From positions 1 through 50,654 of the forward strand of contig JAFGLU010000103.1 in assembly GCA_016927865.1 (NCBI GenBank): a DNA stretch of 50,654 nt, in the 5' to 3' direction. How positions within the stretch are numbered: the first letter of the stretch is position 1; every line of letters starts with the position of its first letter. The translations under genes were made by a program, and so were the position numbers. The notes beneath the pieces were generated by a model. The model had not been told where the DNA came from, did not search any database, and saw only the letters and a list, made by a program, of their open reading frames with translations. The DNA is from Anaerolineaceae bacterium. GTDB lineage: Bacteria > Chloroflexota > Anaerolineae > Anaerolineales > Anaerolineaceae. This document shows, one piece after another, positions 1 through 7,691 of the stretch.

Positions 1-791
1 CCGGCGGCCTGGGCTTTTCTGGCAAAGCTGACCGAGTCGTCCCGCATGGTTTCGTCGTCGCCGACCATGATTAACAGGGGCGGCAGACCGTGCAGGTCGC
101 CATAAAGCGGGGAGATCCACGGCTCGGTGGGGTTATGGTCGCCGCAGTAGTACTTGCTGCACACTTTGGACATGTTTAGCGGGGACAGGCAAACCTTGAC
201 TTTGGTGCGGTACGACTCGCCGGTTAGGGCCAGGTCGGTCCAGGGCGAGACGGCCACGGCTGCCGCAGGGAGCGGTAATCCCTGGTCGCGGATGGCGAGC
301 AGCGCTGCCAGGCACAACCCGCCCCCGGCTGAATCGCCCACGATCATGATCTTTTCGGGGGCATAGCCCTGCGCCAGCATCCAGTTGTAAACCGTCAGCG
401 TGTCCTCCAGCCCGGCGGGAAAAGGATGGTCCGGGGCCAGGCGGTAGTCGAACAGCAGCGCACTCACCCCGCAGCCCTGCACCATTTTGGCCACATGGCC
501 GCGGTGGTCGGAGCAGGAGCCGGAGACGTAACCCCCGCCGTGGGTGAAGAGGATGGCAGCCCCATCGAGCGGAGTTGGAGGGTGGACCCACTCGGCAGTG
601 ATGCCGGAAATCGTCAGCAGCAGGCAGGTGATTTCGGCGGGTAGCTTCATTTTTGCCGCGCCGTCTTCGCAGAGCTGGCGATAGGCAGGAATGGAGGTGT
701 TGAAATCCCAAACCTCCGGCTTGAGCTTGAACCGCATCAGGTGGCGGTTGCGTAATATGGTGTTGAATATTTGGCTTTGCAGGCTGGGCAT
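1..791 (-). CDS. HSL-family alpha/beta hydrolase (esterase/lipase), 3' end outside window
   Basis: Reading from the ATG at 791 gives 263 residues that run off the left edge, so the C-terminus with the catalytic His is missing. The oxyanion-hole motif HGGG is at residues 84-87 and the nucleophile elbow GDSAGGG at 152-158 (Ser154). Together with the DYRLAPDHPFPAGLED block between them, these define the hormone-sensitive-lipase family of carboxylesterases. A cytosolic ester hydrolase is expected; the substrate cannot be predicted. It is the third gene of a TetR-DUF2087-esterase operon: only 2 bases separate its start from the stop of the upstream gene, so translational coupling is likely. The longer open frame at 133-900 on this strand is a shadow frame with no family signature. 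Family confidence is high. Confidence 0.9.
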   Translation of the reverse strand, partial: MPSLQSQIFNTILRNRHLMRFKLKPEVWDFNTSIPAYRQLCEDGAAKMKLPAEITCLLLTISGITAEWVHPPTPLDGAAILFTHGGGYVSGSCSDHRGHVAKMVQGCGVSALLFDYRLAPDHPFPAGLEDTLTVYNWMLAQGYAPEKIMIVGDSAGGGLCLAALLAIRDQGLPLPAAAVAVSPWTDLALTGESYRTKVKVCLSPLNMSKVCSKYYCGDHNPTEPWISPLYGDLHGLPPLLIMVGDDETMRDDSVSFARKAQAA

Positions 792-793
792 GG

Positions 794-1228
794 TTAGCTC
801 CGCTTTGCTTTATCGATGAATTCTTGTTTGCGGCGGGCGATTTCGGCGCGCGCATCGGCGAGCGCTTGCAAAATGTCCAACCGGTCCACTTCTGGCGCAA
901 AGAATTTGGCTCCCGGGTCGGGCTGAGCTACCTGGTAGGTAGCGCCATCACGGCTGCGCGTCAGGTAGCCTGCATCGACCAGGTAGCGCCGCAGGGTGAC
1001 GCGGTCGAAGCCCTGAATCTGGCAGACTTCCGTGGTCCAGATATTCAGCTTTTCGGTCACCGCTTTTTCGCTCAGCACGCCATGATCGCCGATGATCAAC
1101 ACCGCGCTTTTGAGCAGGATGTGCTGATCCAGTTCTTTCTTGGGGAATGCGGAAAGGTTGCTGCGCAGGCACAGTTCAACCAACCGGCGGGTAAATTGTT
1201 CGACACTTAATAATTCTTTTTTACTCAT
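794..1228 (-). CDS. DUF2087 domain protein, putative transcriptional regulator
   Basis: A 144-residue protein. Residues about 40-105 match the DUF2087 pattern: a helical segment followed by TLRRYLVDAGYLTRSRDGATYQV-like sequence, a winged-helix-like fold often seen beside or fused to regulators. The C-terminal ~35 residues are a charged helix. It lies 18 bases after the TetR gene and 2 bases before the esterase, so it is the middle gene of a three-gene operon under the palindromic operator at 1872-1901. The exact role is unknown. The position suggests an accessory regulator or DNA-binding partner, but nothing here proves DNA binding. The start ATG at 1228 follows AGAAAAGAAGGTGTGAG, which holds a usable ribosome-binding site. 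Confidence 0.7.
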   Translation of the reverse strand: MSKKELLSVEQFTRRLVELCLRSNLSAFPKKELDQHILLKSAVLIIGDHGVLSEKAVTEKLNIWTTEVCQIQGFDRVTLRRYLVDAGYLTRSRDGATYQVAQPDPGAKFFAPEVDRLDILQALADARAEIARRKQEFIDKAKRS

Positions 1229-1246
1229 CTCACACCTTCTTTTCTG

Positions 1247-1843
1247 TTACTTTCGGGCGCCGTTCATAAACAAATCCACGCATTGAGCCACCGCCGTTCC
1301 GGCGTCAAAGGCGGCGGGGTTGCTGTAGTAAAGCTGCGCCACCTCGATGAAAGTAAACTCAAACAACGCCAGGAGCAGGCTGGCGGGCAGATCCCGGCGG
1401 ATTTCACCGTTTTCCTGCCCCAGGCGGATGATCTCGGTCTCCAGGGTATTGAAGCCGGAGGCCTGGGATTCGTCTTGCTTGAGAGTAACCATCTGCCGGA
1501 TGCGGTAGGAAAAGTATTTCTCGAACAATTCCGGCTGCCGGCGGATGCCTTCGATCAGCTCAGTCAGGATGGCGCTCATTCGCTCCGGCGTGTCCTTCAG
1601 CGCCCGGATGCGGGCTATGCGCTCGCCGGCCTGGCGGCTGAAGGACTGGCGGATGTACTCGTCCAGGATGGCTTCCTTGACGGGGAAGTAGTTGTAAAGC
1701 GTACCCTTGGCGAAATCGGCTTCGGCGGCAATTTGTTCCATGGTCACGGCGTCGAAGCCGTGCTCTTTGAACAACCCCAGCGCCACGGTGACGATTTTCT
1801 GGCGGGTCTCGTCTTTTTTGCGTTCTGTTCTGTTTTGAGTCAT
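1247..1843 (-). CDS. TetR/AcrR-family transcriptional repressor
   Basis: A 198-residue protein with the N-terminal TetR DNA-binding domain at about residues 8-55. The recognition-helix segment is TMEQIAAEADFAKGTLYNYF, the TetR signature. The remaining helices form the variable ligand-binding and dimerisation domain, so no ligand can be named. The start has a good ribosome-binding site (AGGAG, 4-5 bases before ATG). The gene is first in an operon with the DUF2087 protein and an esterase. A consensus sigma-70 promoter (1901-1929) and a 13-bp inverted repeat (1872-1901) lie directly upstream, so autorepression is very likely. Esterase induction by a lipophilic or ester-containing compound is an inference from context. 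Confidence 0.92.
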   Translation of the reverse strand: MTQNRTERKKDETRQKIVTVALGLFKEHGFDAVTMEQIAAEADFAKGTLYNYFPVKEAILDEYIRQSFSRQAGERIARIRALKDTPERMSAILTELIEGIRRQPELFEKYFSYRIRQMVTLKQDESQASGFNTLETEIIRLGQENGEIRRDLPASLLLALFEFTFIEVAQLYYSNPAAFDAGTAVAQCVDLFMNGARK

Positions 1844-1871
1844 GCTTCTCCTAGTGAATGATGGTCAATAT

Positions 1872-1901
1872 TATACGACGTTCAAATATGAACGTCGTAT
1901 A
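1872..1901. promoter_or_regulatory. TetR operator palindrome
   Basis: A perfect inverted repeat: arms TATACGACGTTCA and TGAACGTCGTATA (13 bases each) around the spacer AATA. It begins at the last base of the -10 box of the TetR promoter and covers the likely transcription start. The size and symmetry fit a TetR-family operator, and a bound dimer would block transcription of the TetR operon. Binding by this TetR is inferred from position. Confidence 0.85.
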
Positions 1902-1929
1902 TTTTATAGCGACTATGCATTCCTGTCAA
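1901..1929 (-). promoter_or_regulatory. Promoter of the TetR operon
   Basis: On the minus strand the -35 is TTGACA (1924-1929) and the -10 is TAAAAT (1901-1906), with a 17-base spacer. This is close to the sigma-70 consensus. The TetR start codon is about 60 bases downstream, and the operator palindrome lies between. Confidence 0.8.
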
Positions 1930-1950
1930 GGATGAAAGGGAAATAACGGG

Positions 1951-2904
1951 CTAATCTGTTCCGAAGAGGCCTTTTCTCAACGCCTCGATCTCCGCCCTGC
2001 GGAAGTCCTTGACCACTTGCGGCGTTTGCGTCATGACATCAAAACCGTGGAACGCGCCCTGGATGACCTCCAGGGTGCATTCCACTCCGTTGTCCTTGAG
2101 CCTCTGCGCATAGGCTACGCTCTCGTCGTGAAACAAATCCAGCGTGCCGACCCCAACCCAGGCGGGCGGGAGGCCGGTTAAATCGGCCCGGCGGGCAGCC
2201 GCGGCATAAGGTAGCGCCTGCTCCAGCCCGCCGGGCTGATGAAGGTAGCTCTCCCAGCCAAAGCGGTTATTTACCTGAGACCAGGTCAGCAGTTCTGGAT
2301 GGGGCACATCCTCGCGCAGCACGGTGCGGTCGTCCAGCATGGGGTAGACCAGCAGTTGAAAGACTGGCTGTACCTCGCCGCGGTCGATGGCCAGTTGGGC
2401 CAGGCAGGCAGCCAATCCGCCGCCGGCGCTGTCACCGCCGACTGCAATCCGTTGGGGATCAATGCCCAGATCTGCGGCATGGTCGTGGGCCCACTTCAGC
2501 GCGGCGTAGCAATCCTGGAGCGGGGCAGGGAAGGGGTGCTCGGGCGCCAGGCGATAGTCTACGGAAACGACCAGGAGGCCCAATTCATGGGCGAAATGGG
2601 AGACAAGGCTATCGTCCATTTCCACAGTCCCGAACACATACCCACCGCCGTGAATCCAGATCAGCGCAGGCGACGCCGGTGGCAAGGCTTCGGGTCGATA
2701 GACGCGCAGGCGGACCTTTTGGCCCAGATCCTCGCCGGGCACTTCTACCGTTTCGATGTGGGTGCCCGGGGCGGTTTTCTGCCCGCCGAATATACGGGAC
2801 ATCCAGCGAGCCAGTTTGAGGTTCTTGCGATGAATGCTGAAGCGAGGAAAGCTTTTGAACAACGAGCGCAGCTCGGGATGAATGGCGGACAGGTCTTGTG
2901 GCAT
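1951..2904 (-). CDS. HSL-family alpha/beta hydrolase (esterase)
   Basis: A complete 317-residue carboxylesterase. HGGG is at 85-88 and GDSAGGG at 157-163 (nucleophile Ser159). The VDYRLAPEHPFPAPL block precedes the elbow, and a C-terminal GAFHGFD supplies the catalytic His, with an Asp in GTLDLFHDE. There is no signal peptide, so it is cytosolic. It shares fold and motifs with the partial esterase at 1-791 but lies upstream of the TetR operon promoter, so it is probably a separate transcript. A ribosome-binding site (AAGGA) precedes the ATG. TATAAT on the minus strand at 2927-2932 may be its -10 box. The natural substrate is unknown; short-chain acyl esters are typical for the family. Confidence 0.9.
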   Translation of the reverse strand: MPQDLSAIHPELRSLFKSFPRFSIHRKNLKLARWMSRIFGGQKTAPGTHIETVEVPGEDLGQKVRLRVYRPEALPPASPALIWIHGGGYVFGTVEMDDSLVSHFAHELGLLVVSVDYRLAPEHPFPAPLQDCYAALKWAHDHAADLGIDPQRIAVGGDSAGGGLAACLAQLAIDRGEVQPVFQLLVYPMLDDRTVLREDVPHPELLTWSQVNNRFGWESYLHQPGGLEQALPYAAAARRADLTGLPPAWVGVGTLDLFHDESVAYAQRLKDNGVECTLEVIQGAFHGFDVMTQTPQVVKDFRRAEIEALRKGLFGTD

Positions 2905-2926
2905 GGTGTGAAGTTCCTTTTTAATG

Positions 2927-2932
2927 ATTATA
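2927..2932 (-). promoter_or_regulatory. Candidate -10 box of the esterase at 1951-2904
   Basis: TATAAT on the minus strand, 22 bases before the ATG. No convincing -35 hexamer is present at the right distance, so this is a weak call. Confidence 0.4.
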
Positions 2933-2957
2933 TGCTTGAAAGCGTATACGGTTTGGG

Positions 2958-2985
2958 TTCGGGCGAGGAAGTAAATGGGTATAAT
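2958..2985 (+). promoter_or_regulatory. Candidate promoter of the methyltransferase
   Basis: TATAAT at 2980-2985, with a poor -35 (TTCGGG, 2958-2963) 16 bases upstream. It lies about 53 bases before the ATG at 3039, back to back with the divergent esterase -10 box. Confidence 0.45.
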
Positions 2986-3038
2986 TTGGGTACTGAAATC
3001 CTTGTTTTGAGTTTATACTTTTTTCCACAGGAACAGCG

Positions 3039-3878
3039 ATGATCACAGAAGTATGCGTCTGCCCGATATGCAAAGGTCCGCTTGTCTCAGCTAACCAGGA
3101 ATTTCGCTGCGCTGCTTGCTCGCAGGAGTATCCGATCGTCGATGGTATTCCCGATTTCTTTCTCTCCCAACCTGAAGATGAGGAGGATCAGCACTGGCGC
3201 GAGAACCTGGTCTGGCTGGACACACAGATGGCTGAAGCGCGCGATACGATCTATAGTCTGAGCGTACGCGAGATGAAAGGCATGACCTTTGCCATGCGGC
3301 AGCTAGGACCGCTGACCTTCTCCGGCTGCCGTATCTTGGAGGTAGGGACGGGGACCGGGCATTTCGCCCGCTGGATGGCAGAAGTTTCAGCGTCGCAGAC
3401 GGAAATTTACGCACTTGATTTTTCGTGGCCTATGTTCGAATATGCGAAATTGCATACTGCCGACCAGCCGGGCGTGGTTCTCCTGCGGGCCAATTCCACC
3501 AGTAAGCTGCCGTTCAGAAATGAAAGCTTTGATATCGTCTTCTTGAGACTTGCCCCGCTGGGCGAGCACCGTATGGATAACGCACAGGCTTCGCTGCAAC
3601 TGCTAAAGCCTGGTGGGTGGCTGTTCAAGGCCGGTTGGGACCCGCGCAACAGGGGAGAATCCTGGACTGAAGCTGTGCTCAAGGCGGGTTATGAGTGCGC
3701 AGAGACCCATGAATGGTTATATCCGCGCACAAAAACCCGCGCGGAATATGCCGCTAGCCGGGTTGAGGCGGAGCGGGCGATCGCCTTTGGCGCCCCAATC
3801 GGGAATCTACCGGAGGAGCCGGTCAGCTTGGTCTCGATGATCTGTGAAACCTTGAGGATCGCCCGGAAACCAGGATGA
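3039..3878 (+). CDS. SAM-dependent methyltransferase with N-terminal Trm112-like zinc domain
   Basis: A 279-residue fusion. Residues 6-45 form a Trm112-like zinc ribbon: CPIC, then CAAC, followed by the typical YPIVDGIPDF. After a helical linker, residues about 95-200 are a class I methyltransferase fold with the SAM-binding glycine loop EVGTGTGHFARW and the acidic strand end ALDFSW. It is expected to methylate a small molecule or macromolecule in the cytosol; the acceptor cannot be named. This zinc-ribbon plus Methyltransf_11 layout is common in bacterial small-molecule methyltransferases. The start is supported by AGGAA seven bases before the ATG. The neighbouring TolB-like gene is on the same strand but 119 bases away, so the two may or may not be co-transcribed. 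Confidence 0.85.
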   Translation: MITEVCVCPICKGPLVSANQEFRCAACSQEYPIVDGIPDFFLSQPEDEEDQHWRENLVWLDTQMAEARDTIYSLSVREMKGMTFAMRQLGPLTFSGCRILEVGTGTGHFARWMAEVSASQTEIYALDFSWPMFEYAKLHTADQPGVVLLRANSTSKLPFRNESFDIVFLRLAPLGEHRMDNAQASLQLLKPGGWLFKAGWDPRNRGESWTEAVLKAGYECAETHEWLYPRTKTRAEYAASRVEAERAIAFGAPIGNLPEEPVSLVSMICETLRIARKPG

Positions 3879-3997
3879 TAGATTGTTCAGCTCGGGCGTT
3901 TTGCGTCCACCATACCTTTACAGCTTTATGAGTTCAGGCGGCCACTCAAAAAAGTAGTATACCCCTGCCTGAGTAGTTACATTTTGAGGAGAAACTA

Positions 3998-4879
3998 ATG
4001 GATATCCACACCTTGAGAAAATGGGTCGCGCAGCGCGATTCGATCAGCATTCTGGAGACGATGGACGTGCACACGGGCAGCCGGACGGTGCTCAAAGAGT
4101 TTGATTATGTCATCGAGGCGCCCAACTGGACGAAGGACGGCAAGACTCTGGTGTATAACAGCCGGGGACACCTGTATGCCTACGATCTGGCCAGTGGGGA
4201 GGTCAAAGAGATGGACACGGGCTTTGCCATCGATTGTAACAACGATCACGTTCTTTCGCCCGATGACCGGCACATTGCCGTCAGCCATTTTACCTACGAA
4301 GATGCCGTGTCGAGGATTTACATTCTGCCGTTTGACGCGGGCTGCCCCAGGTTGGTGACTGAGAAAGGCCCCAGCTACCTGCACGGTTGGTCACCGGACG
4401 GTGAGCGCCTGGCTTACTGCGCCGAGCGGGGCGGGCAGTACGACATTTACACCATTTCGGTGAACGGCGGCCCGGAGACGCAGCTCACCAATTTGCCGGG
4501 CCTGGACGACGGCCCCGAATACTCGCCCGATGGCAAGCACATCTGGTTCAACTCCACCCGCAGCGGGCTGATGCAGGTCTGGCGCATGGAAGCGGACGGC
4601 GCAAACCCGACACACATGGTGCAAGAGGATGCCAACTGCTGGTTCCCGCATGTTTCGCCCGATGGGCAGTGGGTGGTGTATATCGTCTATGCCAAGGGGG
4701 ACGTGGAGCCGGGCGACCATCCGGCCAACAAGAACGTCGAGCTGCGCCTCGTCCCGGCAGCCGGGGGCGAATCCAGGACCATTGCAAAGTTCTTTGGAGG
4801 GCAGGGGACGATCAACGTGAACTCGTGGGCGCCCGACAGCCGCACGATTGCCTTTGTGTCTTACCGGCTGAAGGGATAG
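3998..4879 (+). CDS. TolB-like six-bladed beta-propeller protein (PD40/WD40-like repeats)
   Basis: A 293-residue protein made of repeated PD40 blades, seen as the recurring S-P-D-G motif: [40 protein letters not shown] and [10 protein letters not shown]. Blade sequence such as [16 protein letters not shown] is typical of TolB C-terminal propellers. There is no signal peptide or transmembrane segment, unlike periplasmic TolB, so it is probably a cytosolic scaffold or sensor and not part of a Tol-Pal system. The start has a strong GAGGAGA ribosome-binding site. A strong terminator follows 12 bases after the stop, so this ends a transcript. No enzymatic residues are recognisable. Confidence 0.75.
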   Translation: MDIHTLRKWVAQRDSISILETMDVHTGSRTVLKEFDYVIEAPNWTKDGKTLVYNSRGHLYAYDLASGEVKEMDTGFAIDCNNDHVLSPDDRHIAVSHFTYEDAVSRIYILPFDAGCPRLVTEKGPSYLHGWSPDGERLAYCAERGGQYDIYTISVNGGPETQLTNLPGLDDGPEYSPDGKHIWFNSTRSGLMQVWRMEADGANPTHMVQEDANCWFPHVSPDGQWVVYIVYAKGDVEPGDHPANKNVELRLVPAAGGESRTIAKFFGGQGTINVNSWAPDSRTIAFVSYRLKG

Positions 4880-4891
4880 ACGTGTGAAACT

Positions 4892-4938
4892 AAAAAAGAG
4901 GTGCGTGCCTGGTTTCGCAAGGCATGCACCTCTTTTTT
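4892..4938 (+). terminator. Rho-independent terminator after the TolB-like gene
   Basis: An 18-base stem with one mismatch: GAGGTGCGTGCC pairs with GGCATGCACCTC, flanked by A6 on the left and T6 on the right. It is symmetric enough to work in either direction and separates the TolB-like gene from the ROK locus. Confidence 0.93.
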
Positions 4939-4955
4939 GATTTGAAGATTGGCTA

Positions 4956-4983
4956 TTGACAATCAAAGAGGCGTTGCTATAAT
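4956..4983 (+). promoter_or_regulatory. Consensus promoter of the ROK/amino-sugar operon
   Basis: TTGACA (4956-4961), a 16-base spacer, then TATAAT (4978-4983): both hexamers are perfect. Transcription would start near 4990, inside the operator repeat, giving a ~70-base leader before the ROK gene. Confidence 0.88.
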
Positions 4984-5016
4984 AAACTTTGTAAGGTCAA
5001 TGGACTTACAAAGTTT
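4984..5016. promoter_or_regulatory. Operator inverted repeat of the ROK regulator
   Basis: Perfect 12-base arms AAACTTTGTAAG and CTTACAAAGTTT around a 9-base spacer. It starts one base after the -10 box and covers the start site. The TTTGTAA/TTACAAA half-sites resemble those of NagC/XylR-type ROK repressors. Autorepression, relieved by a sugar or sugar phosphate, is the natural reading. Confidence 0.82.
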
Positions 5017-5060
5017 TGTTTTTCTATCCCCACAAGTGATCTTTTCTCCCTTTCAAATAT

Positions 5061-6248
5061 ATGGAAAAAGCCACCCGCCAACATACCAAAGAGCATAATC
5101 GAGCCCTGGTTCTGCGCACCATTGTCACCAATAACAGCATCAGCCGCGCCGAAATTGCTCGTATCACCCGCCTGACGCGCACCACCGTCTCGGATATTGT
5201 GTCTGACCTGATGGCCGAGGGACTGGTGAATGAAGTCGGGCTGGGAACTTCTTTGGGCGGGAAAAACCCGATCTTGCTGAGCCTGGTGGAAGATGCGCGC
5301 TTTTTGATCGGCCTGGACCTGGCCCAGCGGGAGTTTCTGGGGGCGGTGTTCAACCTGCGCGGGAAGATCCGCTTCATGACCCGCCAACCGGTGAACAATC
5401 GCAGCGGAAAAGAAGCGCTGGATGCTATTTACGAGATTCTGGATTGTTTGGTGAAAACGTCCTATCAACCCATCATGGGCATTGGCATCGGCACGCCGGG
5501 TTTGGTGAACACCAGCGAAGGAGTCGTTGTCACGGCGGTCAACCTGGATTGGCAGAATCTGCCCCTGGCCAACCTGCTAGAAGAGCGTTACCACCTGCCT
5601 GTGTATGTCTTGAATGACAGCCAGGCTGCTGCGATGGGCGAGTACAACTACGGCGAAGGGCACCAATCGGAAGATAACATGATTGTCATCAATGCCCGCC
5701 AGGGTATTGGCGCAGGTCTCATCATCGGCCACCAGCTTTTCCAGGGGGATGGGGGCTTTTCGGGCGAAATCGGCCACATTGTGGTTGTGCCGCAAGGCGG
5801 GCAACGCTGCCGCTGCGGGAAATTTGGCTGCCTGGAAACGGTCGCCAGTACCCGCGCGCTGCTGCAGCAGGCCACAGAACTGGCGGTGCACAACAAGGGT
5901 GTCTTTCCGGAGGGTGAGGAAATTGATTTTGCTGCCATTTTGCGGGTTTTTGAACAAGGCGAGCCTCGGGTGCAAAAAATGGTGCTAGATACCGCCCGCC
6001 ACATGGGGTTTGCTATCTCCAGCTTGATCGGAACCTTGAATATCCACAAAATTGTCCTAACCGGGGATATCACCCGTTTTGGCAAACCCTGGCTGGATGT
6101 TGTCCAGGATACCGTTTCTCAAAATACTCTCTCCATGCTGGCCGGGAACACTCGGGTTGAGTTTGGGCAGATGGGTGAAAATAGCGTCATTTTGGGCGCT
6201 TCGGCCATGCTGGCGGATAACAGCCCGCTCTTTTTTGACGCCCGTTAG
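5061..6248 (+). CDS. ROK-family transcriptional repressor (NagC/XylR/Mlc type)
   Basis: A 395-residue protein. Residues 18-62 are a winged helix-turn-helix (SRAEIARITRLTRTTVSDIV). The rest is the ROK sugar-binding domain, with GIGIGTPGLV at 140-149, the EIGH sugar/metal motif at 236-239 and the zinc motif CRCGKFGCLE with Cys250, 252 and 257. The winged helix makes it a regulator, not a kinase. It sits behind its own palindromic operator at 4984-5016 and heads a plus-strand run of amino-sugar genes, so it is probably the pathway-specific repressor responding to an amino sugar or its phosphate. No clear Shine-Dalgarno sequence precedes the ATG. The kinase gene follows after 13 bases. Family assignment is firm; the ligand is inferred. 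Confidence 0.93.
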   Translation: MEKATRQHTKEHNRALVLRTIVTNNSISRAEIARITRLTRTTVSDIVSDLMAEGLVNEVGLGTSLGGKNPILLSLVEDARFLIGLDLAQREFLGAVFNLRGKIRFMTRQPVNNRSGKEALDAIYEILDCLVKTSYQPIMGIGIGTPGLVNTSEGVVVTAVNLDWQNLPLANLLEERYHLPVYVLNDSQAAAMGEYNYGEGHQSEDNMIVINARQGIGAGLIIGHQLFQGDGGFSGEIGHIVVVPQGGQRCRCGKFGCLETVASTRALLQQATELAVHNKGVFPEGEEIDFAAILRVFEQGEPRVQKMVLDTARHMGFAISSLIGTLNIHKIVLTGDITRFGKPWLDVVQDTVSQNTLSMLAGNTRVEFGQMGENSVILGASAMLADNSPLFFDAR

Positions 6249-6261
6249 GAATTTCTGATTT

Positions 6262-7674
6262 ATGAACTCCAACCACTCATTCATGCCCCGTTTTATCGAC
6301 CTGGCGAAGCCAGCCATCGTCCCGCCGCTGGAGCCGATGTTTACCCCTGCAGCGCTGGTCAACCGCGCTTTTCTGCGTGAAGCCCAACCGGTCGGGGTGC
6401 CGCTGGTGATTGGCCTGGAACGAGAAAACGGGGTGGTCTCTCGCTTTGAGAGCGCGGTTTTCCCCGAGGATCATCCCCAGGCTGGGGCCAACCTGGCTTA
6501 TGCCGAACGCCTGATGAAGTTCCTGCTCTGGCAGCGCAACGGCTACCGGGTGTATGTGGGCGGGCCGCGCAGCATCGGCGAGTATTTGCGCGAGTGCTAC
6601 GGGCCGCACGGCGAGCGCCGCTTTGACGCCCACTTCATGGGGCAGGTGGTGCACGAGCAGCCCTTCGAGGTGATCCCTTGCGCCCCTGAGGATGTTCCCG
6701 CGGAACACGAGGTAGGCGCGGCGCTAGGGCGGAACCTGGACGGCTGCCGGATTGGGTTCGACCTGGGCGCTTCGGACCGCAAGGTCAGCGCGGTCATCGA
6801 TGGGCAGGTCGTTTACAGCGAAGAGGTGGTGTGGGAGCCGCGCAAACATGCCGACCCCGACTACCACTATCAACAAATCATGGCGGCGCTGAAAACGGCT
6901 GCTTCCAAAATGCCGCGCGTCGATGCCATTGGCGGCAGCTCGGCGGGCATTTTCATCGACAACCGCCCCATGGTGGCCTCTTTGTTCCGCAGCGTTCCCG
7001 AGGAGCGCATGGGCGAGGTGAAAAACCTGTTCCTGCGCATTCGGGACGAACTGAACGTGCCGCTGGAAGTGATCAATGACGGGGATGTGACGGCCCTGGC
7101 CGGTTCGATGGCCCTGGAAGATAACGGCGTGCTGGGCATCGCCATGGGCTCCAGCCAGGCGGCGGGTTACGTGGACATGCAGGGGCATATCCGGGGTTGG
7201 TTGAATGAACTGGCCTTTGCGCCGGTGGATTACAACCCGCAGGGTCCCGTGGACGAATGGTCGGGCGATATTGGCTGCGGGTCGCAGTATTTCTCTCAGC
7301 AGTGCGTCTTCCGGCTGGCTCCGTTAGCTGGCATCCTCATTCCAGACAACATCACCGATGCGGAGAAGCTGGCCTTTGTGCAGGAAAAACTTGAGGCGGG
7401 GCATGAAGGCGCTATCCAAATCTGGCAGAGCATGGGCGTTTTCCTGGGGTATGCCCTGGCCCACTACGCCGACTTTTATGAGATCCAGCATGTGCTAATT
7501 TTGGGCCGCTGCACCTCGGGCCTGGGCGGCAAGCTGATTCTGGACGGGGCCAACCAGGTGCTGCGGGCCGAATTTCCCAAACTGGCCGGAACGATCCATG
7601 TTCAACTGCCAGACGAGCGCAGCCGCAGGGTGGGGCAGTCGATTGCCGCCGCCAGCCTGCCTGTCATCGGTTAG
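6262..7674 (+). CDS. ROK/hexokinase-like (ASKHA) sugar kinase with 160-residue N-terminal extension
   Basis: A 470-residue protein. Residues 164-184 read IGFDLGASDRKVSAVIDGQ, the phosphate-1 loop of sugar kinases. INDGD at 271-275 has the position of the catalytic-Asp connect motif, and GIAMGSSQA at 292-300 the second glycine-rich loop. Ordinary ROK kinases are ~300 residues and begin at the phosphate-1 loop. Here ~160 residues precede it, including a repeated-looking GLERENGVVSRFE segment, and I cannot assign this part. Phosphorylation of glucosamine or a related amino sugar is inferred from the neighbours: repressor upstream, PIG-L deacetylase 17 bases downstream. It could instead be a catalytically altered ROK relative. 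It is co-transcribed with the repressor (13-base gap). Confidence 0.7.
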   Translation: MNSNHSFMPRFIDLAKPAIVPPLEPMFTPAALVNRAFLREAQPVGVPLVIGLERENGVVSRFESAVFPEDHPQAGANLAYAERLMKFLLWQRNGYRVYVGGPRSIGEYLRECYGPHGERRFDAHFMGQVVHEQPFEVIPCAPEDVPAEHEVGAALGRNLDGCRIGFDLGASDRKVSAVIDGQVVYSEEVVWEPRKHADPDYHYQQIMAALKTAASKMPRVDAIGGSSAGIFIDNRPMVASLFRSVPEERMGEVKNLFLRIRDELNVPLEVINDGDVTALAGSMALEDNGVLGIAMGSSQAAGYVDMQGHIRGWLNELAFAPVDYNPQGPVDEWSGDIGCGSQYFSQQCVFRLAPLAGILIPDNITDAEKLAFVQEKLEAGHEGAIQIWQSMGVFLGYALAHYADFYEIQHVLILGRCTSGLGGKLILDGANQVLRAEFPKLAGTIHVQLPDERSRRVGQSIAAASLPVIG

Positions 7675-7691
7675 AAATTGAGGAGATTGTT

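Noticed and set aside
133-900. A 255-codon minus-strand frame over the partial esterase
   Set aside because: Different frame from the HGGG/GDSAGG esterase; His/Pro/Arg-rich nonsense.
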